A DNA stretch of 64,000 bases from Endozoicomonas sp. 8E (GCF_032883915.1 NZ_CP120717.1:1536001-1600000); one strand, 5' to 3'; positions 44,479 through 54,045 are shown, counted from the stretch's first letter. Numbers and translations: made by a program. The notes: a model not told the origin generated them from the sequence alone.

Positions 44479-46689
44479 ATGCCTAATTCTGTCGAAGCGC
44501 TGGTCGGTCACCTGCTGAATTGTCATTGTGCCGAGCCGTTTAATATTCTGGGATTTCATGAGCGTCCTGAAGGTGGTGGCCTGTTGCTGAGGGTCTGGAG
44601 GCCCGATGCCAGTGCTGTCAGTGTCATCGCTTTTACTTCCGGTGAAACCATAGGTGAAATGGTTCAGATCGCTCCGGGATTGTTCGAGCTGGTACCGCCA
44701 GAATGCTGTTCTGTTTTTCTGTATCAACTGATGATCACAAATAAAGATCATCAGTCGTATACATTAATGGACCCCTACCAGTTTCAGTCTTACACCCTGA
44801 GTCATGTCCACCGTGAGCCTTATCGAAACTATCGTTATATGGGCGCGCACCTGGTTTCGTTGCACCCTGAGGAGAAAGTTTCCGTAGAAGGGGTGATCTT
44901 CAGGGTCTACGCGCCCAATGCGAGAAGTGTCAGTCTGGTGGGCAGTTTTAATGGCTGGGACGGCAGAGTTCACCCCATGGCCACTTCGGATGACGGGATC
45001 TGGTGTCTCTTTCTCCCGAATGTGAAGGCAGGTGATCTCTACAAGTATGAAATTCGCAGCCAGCAAGGGGATTTACTGCCTCACAAGGCCGATCCCTATG
45101 GCTACTATGCCGAGCAGCCACCCGGTAACGCTTCCATTGTTTACGATCACCTGAATTATGAGTGGGAAGACAGTCACTGGAAGCATCACTCCTGTCTGGA
45201 CAGGCCGGTCAGTATCTATGAAGTGCATCTGGGGTCCTGGCGTCAGGAACAGGGTAAAAGTCTCACTTACAAGGCGCTGGCAGAGCAATTAATTCCCTAT
45301 GTTGTCGAGATGGGATTTACTCATATTGAGCTGATGCCACTTATGGAGCACCCATTCACAGGGTCTTGGGGTTACCAACCGATAGGGCTGTTTGCACCTA
45401 CCAGCCGTTTTGGCAATCCGGATGATTTCAAAGCCTTTGTTGATGCCTGCCATCAGTCCGGTATTGGTGTCATTCTGGACTGGGTACCTGCTCATTTTCC
45501 TTCCGACCCCCACGGTCTGGGTCATTTTGATGGAACAGCCCTTTATGAATATGCTGATCCCAAGAGAGGTTGGCATCCTGACTGGCAATCTCATATCTAC
45601 GATTATGGAAAACCAGAGGTAAAGGATTTTCTGATCAGCAATGCCATGTACTGGCTGGATCGTTTTCATCTGGATGGTATGCGGGTAGATGCGGTGGCTT
45701 CCATGCTCTATCTCGACTACTCCAGGAGCGAAGCGGAGTGGGAGCCCAATTGTATGGGTGGAAACGAGCATATTGAAGCCGTGCAGTTCCTGAAGGAATT
45801 GAACGAAACACTCTATCTGCACTACCCGGATCAGATATCGATTGCCGAAGAATCTACCAGTTGGCCCAAGGTTTCCATGCCCACCTACGACGGGGGGCTG
45901 GGCTTTGGCTACAAATGGAATATGGGGTGGATGCACGACACCCTCGGCTATATGGCCCGAGACCCCATTCATCGATACCATCATCATTGGGAGATGATGC
46001 AGAGCATGACCTACCACTACAGCGAGCATTTTATTCTGGCGCTGTCCCATGATGAAGTGGTGCATGGCAAGGGCAGTCTGCTGGGAAAAATGCCGGGAGA
46101 TGAGTGGCGAAAGTACGCTAACTTGCGTGCCTATCTGGGCTTTATGTTCGGGCATCCTGGTAAGAAGTTGCTGTTTATGGGGTCTGAGATCGGCAGTACC
46201 CGGGAGTGGGATCATGATGGCCAGCTGGATTGGGCACTGCTCAATAAAAATCATTACAGTCAGGGGCTTAGCCAGCTGGTTAAACGATTAAATCATCTGT
46301 ATAAGTCTTACCCTGCGCTGTATAAGTCGGACTATGACCATAATGGCTTTGCCTGGGTGGTGGCTGACGATCAGCAGCAGAGTGTATTTGTATTTATTCG
46401 AAAAAGCTTTTCAGGTTCTCCGGTTATGGTCCTGGCCAATATGACACCGGAAGTCAGGAAAGATTACAGGATTGGAGTGCCCATCGAAGGCGTCTGGAAA
46501 GAAATATTGAATTCGGATGCACTGAGCTTTGGTGGCAGTGGAGTTGCTAACAGCAAGGTGCTTTATACCGAGCATTTTCACACCCACGGTTATGATCACT
46601 CTCTTTTGGTCACACTACCTCCTTTGTCGACCCTGTTTCTTGCTCCGGATTCTCGCGCTGTACCCGTTTCGCAGGACCATAACTTTTAA
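44479..46689 (+). CDS. glgB: 1,4-alpha-glucan branching enzyme
   Basis: 736 residues, a normal length. Transfers alpha-1,4 segments to 6-OH positions, making alpha-1,6 branches in glycogen. Two N-terminal beta-sandwich modules (residues ~1-110 and ~125-215, VEGVIFRVYAPNARSVSLVGSFNGWDG) precede the GH13 barrel. Catalytic residues are visible: nucleophile D404 in GMRVDAVASMLYLDYSR, acid/base E457 in ISIAEESTSWP, and the transition-state Asp in LSHDEVVHGKGSL, one position before those of E. coli GlgB (D405, E458). The C-terminal all-beta domain ends at FLAPDSRAVPV. glgX starts 15 bases later, so the two are co-transcribed. The ribosome-binding site is poor. Confidence 0.96.
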   Translation: MPNSVEALVGHLLNCHCAEPFNILGFHERPEGGGLLLRVWRPDASAVSVIAFTSGETIGEMVQIAPGLFELVPPECCSVFLYQLMITNKDHQSYTLMDPYQFQSYTLSHVHREPYRNYRYMGAHLVSLHPEEKVSVEGVIFRVYAPNARSVSLVGSFNGWDGRVHPMATSDDGIWCLFLPNVKAGDLYKYEIRSQQGDLLPHKADPYGYYAEQPPGNASIVYDHLNYEWEDSHWKHHSCLDRPVSIYEVHLGSWRQEQGKSLTYKALAEQLIPYVVEMGFTHIELMPLMEHPFTGSWGYQPIGLFAPTSRFGNPDDFKAFVDACHQSGIGVILDWVPAHFPSDPHGLGHFDGTALYEYADPKRGWHPDWQSHIYDYGKPEVKDFLISNAMYWLDRFHLDGMRVDAVASMLYLDYSRSEAEWEPNCMGGNEHIEAVQFLKELNETLYLHYPDQISIAEESTSWPKVSMPTYDGGLGFGYKWNMGWMHDTLGYMARDPIHRYHHHWEMMQSMTYHYSEHFILALSHDEVVHGKGSLLGKMPGDEWRKYANLRAYLGFMFGHPGKKLLFMGSEIGSTREWDHDGQLDWALLNKNHYSQGLSQLVKRLNHLYKSYPALYKSDYDHNGFAWVVADDQQQSVFVFIRKSFSGSPVMVLANMTPEVRKDYRIGVPIEGVWKEILNSDALSFGGSGVANSKVLYTEHFHTHGYDHSLLVTLPPLSTLFLAPDSRAVPVSQDHNF

Positions 46690-46704
46690 CGACAACAGCC
46701 TTGA

Positions 46705-48870
46705 GTGAAAAAAACGATTGTGATGACAGATATTTCTGTTTCTGCGGGGTGTCCCGAGCTGCAAGGGGCAACACGGGTTAATGATGATTTCCTGCCAACA
46801 GCTGAGCATGAAGCAACAGGTGTTAACTTTGCCGTCTACGCCCCTGATGCCAGTCAACTCCACCTTTGCCTGTTCAGCCAGAATGATGAGGAAAAAAGGC
46901 TGGCAATGATGCCTTCTGATCAAGGGGTGTGGCATCTTCTGGTAAAAGGAATTGAGGTCGGTCAGCTTTATGGCTTTCGTGCCGAAGGAGCTTGGTCGCC
47001 TTCTATTTCTCCCCGGTTTAACAGTCACAAACTGTTGATGGACCCTTATACCCGAGAAGTGCGGGGAAGGGTCCAGTGGTCGGAAGCGTTATTTGACTAC
47101 CAGTGGCATGCCCCCTCTGAAGACAATACTTACAGGGTAAAGCGTTTTTCATCGGCAAACAGTGCTGAACAATGGCTCAAGAGTGAGCTGGACAGTGCCG
47201 CCTTCATGCCACGATGTGTTGTGAGAGAACAGACTTTCGACTGGCAGTCCGTTAAGAAGCCCGCTATTTCCAAAGCCGACAGTATCGTTTATGAACTGCA
47301 TGTAAAAGGGTTTACACAGCAGCATCCGGATGTACCGGAAGCATTGAGAGGCACTTACCTGGGGCTATGCCATCCCAGTGTGATTGACTACCTCAAAAGG
47401 CTGGGAGTTACCGCAATTGAGTTGCTTCCGGTGACCTCTCTGGTCAATGAAGAACGCCTTGAAAATATGGGACTCAGGAATTACTGGGGATATAACCCTC
47501 TCTGTATGATGGCTCCGGAACCTTCACTGGCGATCAAGGACCCGGTCACTGAAATGAAAACTATGATTCGTGAGCTGCACAGGGCGGGTATCGAGGTTAT
47601 TATGGACGTGGTTTACAACCACACCTGTGAATCAGGCCATGATGGTCCCAGCTTGAGTATGCGTGGTCTGGCAGAACGTGATTACTATCTGATGGACAAT
47701 CATAATGGTCGTCTGTCTGCCGTCAACTATACGGGCTGTGGCAACACTCTGAATTTTGACAGTCCCCAGACCCTGAAGCTGGCCATGGATGCGTTGCGTC
47801 TTTGGGCAGAAGAATATCAGGTTGATGGTTTCCGCTTTGACCTGGCTCCTGCACTTGCCAGACAACATCGAGCGTTCCGCTATGACAGCGCCTTTTTCCG
47901 CGCTGTACATCAAGACCCGGTTATTTCCCGCACTAAATTAATTGCAGAACCCTGGGATATTGGCCCCGAAGGTTATCGACTGTCCGGATTCCCACAGGCG
48001 TGGCAGGAGTGGAGTGATCGATTCAGGGACAGTATACGAGCTTATTGGCGTGGCGACGGAGGAAGGCTGGCAGAGATGGGCTGGCGGATAACCGGTTCTG
48101 AAGATGTATTTGGTAGACGTCGTCCATTCGCCAGTATTAACTACATTTGCAGCCACGATGGCTTTACCCTCAACGACCTCTGCTCCTTCGAGGAGCGTCA
48201 TAATCATGCCAATGGCGAGGAGAACAGGGATGGCGACCAGCACAACTTTTCGCGGAATTATGGCGTCGAGGGAGAAACGGAAGATCGTCATATCAAAGCG
48301 AGAAGGTTGAGGGCTCGAAAAAACATGCTGGCAACACTGATGCTTTCCCGGGGGACGCCCATGTTGACGGCCGGTGATGAGTTCGGTAACAGCCAACAGG
48401 GTAATAACAATGCTTACTGTCAGGACTCGCCTTTATCCTGGCTGGACTGGAGCTGGATGCAGAACAGTGAAGATGATGGTGCTGTTATACAGTCATTTGT
48501 CCGGCAGCTGATATCCCTTCGAAAGACTCACTCCCTGCTGGGTGGTGCCGGTGGTCGCAGAGCTACGGCCTGGTATTCGCCGGATGGCAGTAAGCTGACG
48601 GAAGCACAACTGGGGCAACTGGATGGGGGTTGTCTCTGCATCAGGATGGCGTCACTGGTCACCCCTCAGGATGAAAAAAGCCTCTACATTTTGATCAATA
48701 ATGCAGAGCAGCCCAGAAAAGTGACTTTGCCTCAGGTTGAACCCCATAAGTACTGGACCCGCCTTTTGGATACTGGTTCGGAATCACCTTTTTTCAGGGA
48801 AGCCCTGCTTACCCGGGGCTGGATTAAGATGGAAGCAAACTCACTGGTGGTTATTGAAGAGCGACGGTGA
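46705..48870 (+). CDS. glgX: Glycogen debranching enzyme
   Basis: 721 residues from a GTG at 46,705; an internal ATG at 46,723 is an alternative start and would lose six residues. Hydrolyses alpha-1,6 branches of limit dextrins left by the phosphorylase. A CBM48-like N-terminal module (ATGVNFAVYAPDASQLHLCLF) precedes the GH13 isoamylase-type barrel. DGFRFDLAPALAR carries the nucleophile Asp, LIAEPWDIGPEGY the acid/base Glu, and SHDGFTLNDL the third catalytic Asp. RNYWGYNPLCMMAP is typical of GlgX. The last gene of the glycogen cluster; glgA and glgC are not in the window, so synthesis genes lie elsewhere. Confidence 0.95.
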   Translation: MKKTIVMTDISVSAGCPELQGATRVNDDFLPTAEHEATGVNFAVYAPDASQLHLCLFSQNDEEKRLAMMPSDQGVWHLLVKGIEVGQLYGFRAEGAWSPSISPRFNSHKLLMDPYTREVRGRVQWSEALFDYQWHAPSEDNTYRVKRFSSANSAEQWLKSELDSAAFMPRCVVREQTFDWQSVKKPAISKADSIVYELHVKGFTQQHPDVPEALRGTYLGLCHPSVIDYLKRLGVTAIELLPVTSLVNEERLENMGLRNYWGYNPLCMMAPEPSLAIKDPVTEMKTMIRELHRAGIEVIMDVVYNHTCESGHDGPSLSMRGLAERDYYLMDNHNGRLSAVNYTGCGNTLNFDSPQTLKLAMDALRLWAEEYQVDGFRFDLAPALARQHRAFRYDSAFFRAVHQDPVISRTKLIAEPWDIGPEGYRLSGFPQAWQEWSDRFRDSIRAYWRGDGGRLAEMGWRITGSEDVFGRRRPFASINYICSHDGFTLNDLCSFEERHNHANGEENRDGDQHNFSRNYGVEGETEDRHIKARRLRARKNMLATLMLSRGTPMLTAGDEFGNSQQGNNNAYCQDSPLSWLDWSWMQNSEDDGAVIQSFVRQLISLRKTHSLLGGAGGRRATAWYSPDGSKLTEAQLGQLDGGCLCIRMASLVTPQDEKSLYILINNAEQPRKVTLPQVEPHKYWTRLLDTGSESPFFREALLTRGWIKMEANSLVVIEERR

Positions 48871-48935
48871 TTTCTAGAGTTAGACGGTCATGCCCGACCG
48901 CAAGAATGTTTCTGGCTGCGTTTATGTCACTTGTT

Positions 48936-49505
48936 TTAATCTTCTTTGAACTTGAGACATTGATAAGAAAAACACTCCATATCTGCGGGCCATTCATGAG
49001 GCTGAAGTCCGGCTTTGTGTTTGAGGTGAAGGAGAAACTGCTCAGGTTCGGTCAGTTGTTCCCATACCTGGGGAAGGAAAGTGGCTTTGTGATGATCCCC
49101 CTGGATCAACAGGCCATCAATCCCCGGGCGTAACTGCGCCAGAAGATCTTCTTCAGTCTCAATGTTCATAGCCGTCATGGGCGTCAGGATAGATATTTCA
49201 ATGCGCAGATCGGCCAGCTCGTTTTCGGTTACAGGAAAGAAACGCTGATCCCTGAACGCACTGGCAAAAGCATTGTGTGCGATATCTTCTATCAGGGGTT
49301 TTTGAGGAATCATTGTGCCGATACAGCCTCTGAGTTGGCCAAACTTTTGAAGCGTCACAAATGAAGCAAGATGGGCCTGCAATCTTGCTGGAAACTGAGT
49401 TAAATCAAGCTTGGGTGGTTCACCGTCAACGCAGATTCTGGCAATGGTGTGTCTGGCCAGACGTAACAGGTTTTTTTTATCCAGTTCTGTGAGATTCAGA
49501 TCCAT
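48936..49505 (-). CDS. amrA: AmmeMemoRadiSam system protein A (AMMECR1 domain)
   Basis: 189 residues from MDLNLTELDKK (ATG at 49,505, AAAGGA nine bases upstream); the open frame goes further up to 49,553 without support. The AMMECR1 fold is recognisable from FVTLQKFGQLRGCIGTM and DQRFFPVTENELADLRIEISILTP, followed by LRPGIDGLLIQGDHHKATFLPQVWEQL. The Cys in LRGCIG is the invariant candidate catalytic residue. The molecular function of this family is not established. It follows amrB by 81 bases on the same strand, as in the standard three-gene set. Confidence 0.9.
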   Translation of the reverse strand: MDLNLTELDKKNLLRLARHTIARICVDGEPPKLDLTQFPARLQAHLASFVTLQKFGQLRGCIGTMIPQKPLIEDIAHNAFASAFRDQRFFPVTENELADLRIEISILTPMTAMNIETEEDLLAQLRPGIDGLLIQGDHHKATFLPQVWEQLTEPEQFLLHLKHKAGLQPHEWPADMECFSYQCLKFKED

Positions 49506-49586
49506 CCGGCTCGATCCTTTCATGTTATGGCCAGTCTCTTGAACAGTAAACAAGTGTACAGCTGGTAATATCGACTCCAGTAATTT

Positions 49587-50366
49587 TTACTGGATAACAT
49601 AGGCTCCATATCCCACGACCCGTTTTTTATCACCTGCCGTATCGCCGGAGTTTCGGACATCCAGAGTCACGACTTCCATGCCCCTGCGCTGAGCTATTTT
49701 CAGCATACCATTGAGAGGATAGCTGCCGCAGGCCTGTCCTCCGGTCAGACATCCGCTCATTTGTTCTATTGCTCTGGTGGTCAGACTGTCACGCTGGTTG
49801 GCTTCTTCATAGCTGAGATAGTGACTGAGGTCTGAGCTGATGACAATCAGGGTTTCATCGCCGCCCCAGAGAAAGTCTATAACCTCGGCAACGGCGAATG
49901 GCGAGGCATCACCCACGACCAGGGGAATCAGCTTGAAACTGTCCAGTGTGCTCTGCAGAAAGGGGCACTGGACTTCCAGACTGTGCTCATTGACATGAGC
50001 TGCATCCAGCGTATGTACCTGATTGAACCGACTCAGACTTTTGATGGTATCGGTATCCAGTGGAATGTCGCCCATGGGGGTTGAGTAAGCTTCGCAGTCC
50101 GGAAGGGCTATCCCTTCAAACGCGACCTGATGAGATGGACCTAGCAATACCACTCTTTTAATTTTGCTGCGGTAGGTCTGCAACTGTTTATAGCCGGATG
50201 CGGCAACAGCTCCGGAGTAGACGTATCCGGCATGAGGTACGATCAGGACTTTAGGCGACAGTTCTCTCTCAGTGGCTTCGGACATCAGGTTATTGACAAC
50301 GGTTTTCAGCAGTTCTGGCTGGTCGGGATAGAAAACACCAGACACAGCGGGTTGTCGAATATTCAT
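49587..50366 (-). CDS. amrB: AmmeMemoRadiSam system protein B (MEMO1 family)
   Basis: 259 residues. Related to extradiol dioxygenases and human MEMO1. Visible conserved motifs are RQPAVSGVFYP at the N-terminus, VPHAGYVYSG, VLLGPSHQVAFEG, EHSLEVQCPFLQ, ISSDLSHYLSYEEAN and the Cys in GGQACGSYPLNGML, giving the His/Asp/Cys set expected for the metal pocket. It shares a short 60-base divergent promoter region with amrS and runs into amrA. Its reaction is unknown. Confidence 0.92.
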   Translation of the reverse strand: MNIRQPAVSGVFYPDQPELLKTVVNNLMSEATERELSPKVLIVPHAGYVYSGAVAASGYKQLQTYRSKIKRVVLLGPSHQVAFEGIALPDCEAYSTPMGDIPLDTDTIKSLSRFNQVHTLDAAHVNEHSLEVQCPFLQSTLDSFKLIPLVVGDASPFAVAEVIDFLWGGDETLIVISSDLSHYLSYEEANQRDSLTTRAIEQMSGCLTGGQACGSYPLNGMLKIAQRRGMEVVTLDVRNSGDTAGDKKRVVGYGAYVIQ

Positions 50367-50393
50367 TGAGCTTCACCCCCGGATGAACGGCCC

Positions 50394-50404
50394 TATAATT
50401 ATAG
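50394..50404. promoter_or_regulatory. Possible shared promoter between amrB and amrS
   Basis: TATAATTATAG lies in the middle of the 60-base divergent gap; the nearly symmetric TATAAT/ATAATTAT could serve as a -10 on both strands. No convincing -35 was seen on either side. Confidence 0.35.
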
Positions 50405-50429
50405 TCAGCGTAGCGAGCGAGGCACTGTG

Positions 50430-51524
50430 ATGATGAATGGAATTCGTCAATCTCCACCTGATTATTTTCCCACTGAGTACTGGCACAGTCTCGAAGACGG
50501 TCGAATTCAGTGTGATGTCTGCCCCAGAGCCTGCAAGTTAAGAGAAGGTCAGCAGGGGCTTTGCTTTGTCAGAGCCCGGCATCAGGATCAGATTGTTTTG
50601 ACCAGTTACGGGCGCTCCAGCGGTTTTTGCATTGACCCCATAGAAAAGAAGCCACTGAACCACTTTTTACCCGGCACTCCGGTGTTGTCATTTGGCACAG
50701 CAGGTTGCAATCTTGCCTGCAAGTTTTGCCAGAACTGGGATATGAGCAAGTCCAGGGAAATGGATACTCTGGCCGATCAGGCCGTGCCCGGACAGCTGGC
50801 TCAGGCTGCGTTGGCAACGGGCTGCAGAAGTCTGGCTTTTACCTACAATGACCCGGTTATTTTTCTGGAGTATGCCAGAGATGTGGCGCTTGCCGCTCGT
50901 GAGCAGGGTATCCGCTCTGTCGCCGTCAGTGCCGGTTATATCTGTGAAGCCCCCAGAGAAGCCTTCTTTCAATATATGGATGCAGCCAATATTGACCTGA
51001 AAGCATTCACTGAGTCTTTCTACAAAAAGATTTGTGGTGGGTCTTTGCAGCCCGTGCTGGAAACTCTGAAGTATCTAAAGCATGAGACAGAGGTATGGTT
51101 TGAAATAACCACTCTGCTGATTCCCGGAGAGAATGATTCCGATCATGAGCTTAACAGTATGTGTGAATGGATCGTTGAACATCTGGGGGTTGATGTGCCT
51201 ATACATTTCAGCGCATTTCATCCTGACTGGAAAATGATGGAGCACTCTCACACACCCGCTGACACCCTTACCAGAGCAAGAAATATCGCAATCAAAAAAG
51301 GCATTCGTTATGCCTACACCGGCAATGTACACGACAGTCAGGGGGGGAGTACCTGGTGTCATAACTGCGGGCAATTGTTGATTGAGCGAGATTGGTATCA
51401 GATGGGTGTCTGGAACCTGAAGTCGGGTTGCTGCAATCGCTGTGGTGAAAAGCAAGCCGGTGTTTTTGAAGAGCTGCCCGGTGACTGGGGAAGCAAAAGA
51501 ATTCCTGTGAGAATGAAGTCCTGA
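50430..51524 (+). CDS. amrS: AmmeMemoRadiSam system radical SAM enzyme
   Basis: 364 residues from the ATG at 50,430, with GAGG seven bases upstream; the preceding GTG is in frame but less well placed. The radical-SAM cluster motif is GCNLACKFCQNWD (C-x3-C-x2-C, C94/C98/C101 counting from the GTG). An N-terminal Cys set (QCDVCPRACKL) and a C-terminal zinc-ribbon-like pair (WCHNCGQ and CCNRCGEK) are also present. The family cleaves S-adenosylmethionine to generate a 5'-deoxyadenosyl radical; its target in this system is unknown. It is divergent from amrB-amrA, so all three genes of the conserved but unassigned set are present. Confidence 0.92.
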   Translation: MMNGIRQSPPDYFPTEYWHSLEDGRIQCDVCPRACKLREGQQGLCFVRARHQDQIVLTSYGRSSGFCIDPIEKKPLNHFLPGTPVLSFGTAGCNLACKFCQNWDMSKSREMDTLADQAVPGQLAQAALATGCRSLAFTYNDPVIFLEYARDVALAAREQGIRSVAVSAGYICEAPREAFFQYMDAANIDLKAFTESFYKKICGGSLQPVLETLKYLKHETEVWFEITTLLIPGENDSDHELNSMCEWIVEHLGVDVPIHFSAFHPDWKMMEHSHTPADTLTRARNIAIKKGIRYAYTGNVHDSQGGSTWCHNCGQLLIERDWYQMGVWNLKSGCCNRCGEKQAGVFEELPGDWGSKRIPVRMKS

Positions 51525-51629
51525 TATCTGTTCAGGATAGCCACTTCTCAACTTCCCCCGTTCCAGTGGACAGCTCATTCGGCTGTCTGTGCTACCTTTG
51601 AGTGATTTTAACTCACTATATAAAGCCTT

Positions 51630-52436
51630 ATGAAGTTATCCTTAATCTCCATTTTAGCTTTGATATATTTAAATTCATTTGGGAGTAGGCCTTATGCAGA
51701 TGATAAAGTTATATTGGGAGATGAAGATGTATGTCAGTACCTAAATGCTTCAAGTGTAACAAATATTAATAGATATTCTATAGACAAGCCCCATGGCTTA
51801 TGTCCGATCGAACAAACATCAATCAAAATATCCTTGCTCGATAATATATCTCCATTTCTGGAGAAAATTGAGAATGATTTTAAGATAGGGCTCTATTATG
51901 GGCTGTATATACCTGCTGTAAGTGTACTAATCGGCGGTCCATTTTTTCTTGTTTTTAGTAAATATGTTGGTAGTCCATATCATAGAAACCCTCCTACTCT
52001 TCAATCAGCCTTTTCGCTTACAGAAGAGGAAGCATTAGAATTCTTCAGAAGTGTCGAGTTTGAAAGTTATTCTGAACAAATTAGTGTGTCAGTAGAGGAA
52101 GAGCTCCTTTATCGTTTTATTGGCATTACCGCTATAGAGGTTTATTTGAAATATCTACTTGGAGGGTTTGGATACGATAGTAATGAAATAAATGATAAGT
52201 CACAGTTTTATTCAATTACCGTCTCTTCAATTGTGTTTGGTTTAATGCATCTGGGGAACGAGAATCCGCAGTTTTTCCAAGTTTTCTCTGCCACTGTTGC
52301 TGGTTTTTATCTTGGATGTATCTATTGTGAAACTGGGATAATTGCTCCTTTGACCGCTCATGTTGTTAATAATGTGTTGCTGCTTTTCATGGCAAAAGCT
52401 GTAAGCCGGTATGGGGTTCGATTAATTACCGAATAA
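51630..52436 (+). CDS. CPBP-family intramembrane metalloprotease
   Basis: 268 residues, AT-richer than its neighbours. The three motifs of the CPBP/Abi (CAAX-type prenyl endopeptidase-like) family are present: E157-E158..R162 (VEEELLYR), F203..H207 (FGLMH) and H244..N247 (HVVN), which bind the metal and activate water in the membrane. There are hydrophobic segments at 1-17, 88-110, 160-178, 195-210 and 218-258. The N-terminus may be a cleaved signal or a first membrane helix, followed by a ~70-residue loop with three Cys. Substrate unknown; homologues act in self-immunity to bacteriocins or in signal processing. It stands alone. Confidence 0.82.
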   Translation: MKLSLISILALIYLNSFGSRPYADDKVILGDEDVCQYLNASSVTNINRYSIDKPHGLCPIEQTSIKISLLDNISPFLEKIENDFKIGLYYGLYIPAVSVLIGGPFFLVFSKYVGSPYHRNPPTLQSAFSLTEEEALEFFRSVEFESYSEQISVSVEEELLYRFIGITAIEVYLKYLLGGFGYDSNEINDKSQFYSITVSSIVFGLMHLGNENPQFFQVFSATVAGFYLGCIYCETGIIAPLTAHVVNNVLLLFMAKAVSRYGVRLITE

Positions 52437-52547
52437 CTGTAAATAATTCCCCAGTAATGTCTATTTACTGCGCTCAAGCAGTGGGACAGGCCATCTTGTC
52501 AGGATAAAAAGCCTCCAACTTCTAATAAAAATTATTCGGAAAGTGAA

Positions 52548-52576
52548 GGAACTTACCTGTAGTTTCTTGGTCAAAG
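52548..52576 (+). promoter_or_regulatory. ECF/RpoE-type promoter of the WD40-like gene
   Basis: Plus-strand GGAACTT (52,548-52,554), 16-base spacer, TCAAAG (52,571-52,576), 58 bases before the start codon. The boxes match those of the island although the spacer sequence is different. Confidence 0.65.
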
Positions 52577-52633
52577 ATTTTAGGAATCCTAACTAAATGG
52601 ATTTTTTATCAAAACTAAATGGAGAAGCTTATT

Positions 52634-53959
52634 ATGAAGACTTATTGGAAAAGAATGATTAACTGTTCAGTGCTGGCTGGACTGTCCTGCGTCGCTCTGA
52701 CCGGACTTAATGCTGACTCGTCTGCACAGGAACCACCAAAAAAAGTGGATATTGAATTGACCCTTGAAATGAACGCCCTGCCTCCCGTTGAGCTCAGGAG
52801 TCCCTTTGAGAATCAGAGCTTCAAGTGTAAAGTGCACTCAACTTCATGGAATCATGACGCTTCCTGGCTGGCAGCTGGAGTAACATGCAAAAATGATCAC
52901 ACTGTGAATTCTGCTCATGTACAATTATTACAAAAGGATACATTAATTCCTTTATTTATTCGTATTCCATCTGGTGAAACTGTACGTAAAGTCAATGCCG
53001 TGTTTAGCCCCGATGGTTCGCTGTTGGCGGTATCGACGGACGATAAGGCTATCAGATTTTATGATGTCCATAAGGGTTTTAAATTCAAGCATGTGCATGA
53101 ACTTGGTGATAATAACTACCTCTATCCATCTTTTGCTTTCAGTCCCGACGGAACTTTATTTGCAGTTGGAGACGAAAGAGATATAAACCTTTACAGTTTA
53201 AAGAGTGATTTTCTGCACTTAGGCACAATTAAAAATACTCGACCAGTTGATATAAGGTTTATTTCCGACAACAATACACTGGCGGTAAAGAGCTTCTTTG
53301 ATATAAAAGTTTTTCATTCGAAAGATTCATTTTCTTCCAGTGAAGTTGTGAAATCTTCCAAGTTGGAAAGACGTAGACGTTATCATCGAGGTTTCGCTTC
53401 GAGCCCAGACGGTTCTATAATGGCATTCTCATCCAGTGGTGGTGAAATCAAGTTTCTGGATGATAGAGCTTGTAAAAAAGAAGATCTGGATCAGCACGTT
53501 CAAGAGAAGCGCGCCGATCCCTTTATGGTGTCGGATAAATACTTACCCTGCTATGGCAACAGTATTTTCAATCAGAGTGCTGTATACAGTGATATTGATT
53601 ACGAAATCAGTATGGCATTCAATAATGATGGATCTTTGCTGGCAGTCGGTGGAACTAACAGTAAGGCCTTTGAAAATATTAAGATTTTTTCGAAAAATGA
53701 ATCGGGTTGGTCTCTAGCACATTCTATTAATGAGCCAAAATCTACTGTCAATAGCGTCAGTTTCAGTCCTGATGGTGAATTATTGGCGGTTGCCGGAGTT
53801 GATGGAAAAATCTGGTTGTACGAAATTGATCCGGCCGAAGACAATCAAGACGAAGTTGATCAAGACGAAGTTGATCTGGCAAATAAATCAACAACACCTA
53901 AATCATCCAACTTGATGAGTGAATACTCAATGTGCACTATTTTCGGGCGCTGTAAGTAA
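52634..53959 (+). CDS. Exported WD40-like beta-propeller protein
   Basis: 441 residues from the ATG at 52,634, with GGAG nine bases upstream; the frame opens earlier at 52,619. The N-terminus is a signal peptide: KTYWKRMINCSVLAGLSCVALTGLNA, with cleavage near ADSSAQ (a lipobox-like LSC is possible). At least five WD-type blades recur, each marked SPDG or NNDG: FSPDGSLLAVSTDDKAIRFYD, FSPDGTLFAVGDERDINLY, SSPDGSIMAFSS, FNNDGSLLAVGGTN and FSPDGELLAVAGVDGKIWLYE. The tail is acidic and low-complexity (a DEVDQDEVD run). Such propellers are binding platforms in the periplasm or outside. Partner unknown. Its ECF-type promoter suggests envelope-stress or island-linked control. Confidence 0.82.
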   Translation: MKTYWKRMINCSVLAGLSCVALTGLNADSSAQEPPKKVDIELTLEMNALPPVELRSPFENQSFKCKVHSTSWNHDASWLAAGVTCKNDHTVNSAHVQLLQKDTLIPLFIRIPSGETVRKVNAVFSPDGSLLAVSTDDKAIRFYDVHKGFKFKHVHELGDNNYLYPSFAFSPDGTLFAVGDERDINLYSLKSDFLHLGTIKNTRPVDIRFISDNNTLAVKSFFDIKVFHSKDSFSSSEVVKSSKLERRRRYHRGFASSPDGSIMAFSSSGGEIKFLDDRACKKEDLDQHVQEKRADPFMVSDKYLPCYGNSIFNQSAVYSDIDYEISMAFNNDGSLLAVGGTNSKAFENIKIFSKNESGWSLAHSINEPKSTVNSVSFSPDGELLAVAGVDGKIWLYEIDPAEDNQDEVDQDEVDLANKSTTPKSSNLMSEYSMCTIFGRCK

Positions 53960-53986
53960 CGACGGATCGATCGTAAAAAAATGATG

Positions 53987-54045
53987 GAGAGCCCGCTGGT
54001 AGTTGAATTGTATTTCATTAGTAACTGTCAACACCAGTGGCTCTC
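53987..54045 (+). terminator. Long imperfect hairpin after the WD40-like gene
   Basis: GAGAGCC (53,987-53,993) pairs with GGCTCTC (54,039-54,045), extended inward by GCTGGT/ACCAG and GTTGA/TCAAC. No clear U-run follows, so termination is only likely. Confidence 0.45.

Noticed and set aside
45289..46254. 321-codon minus-strand frame inside glgB
   Set aside because: Lies wholly opposite the catalytic domain of glgB, whose conserved residues explain the sequence.
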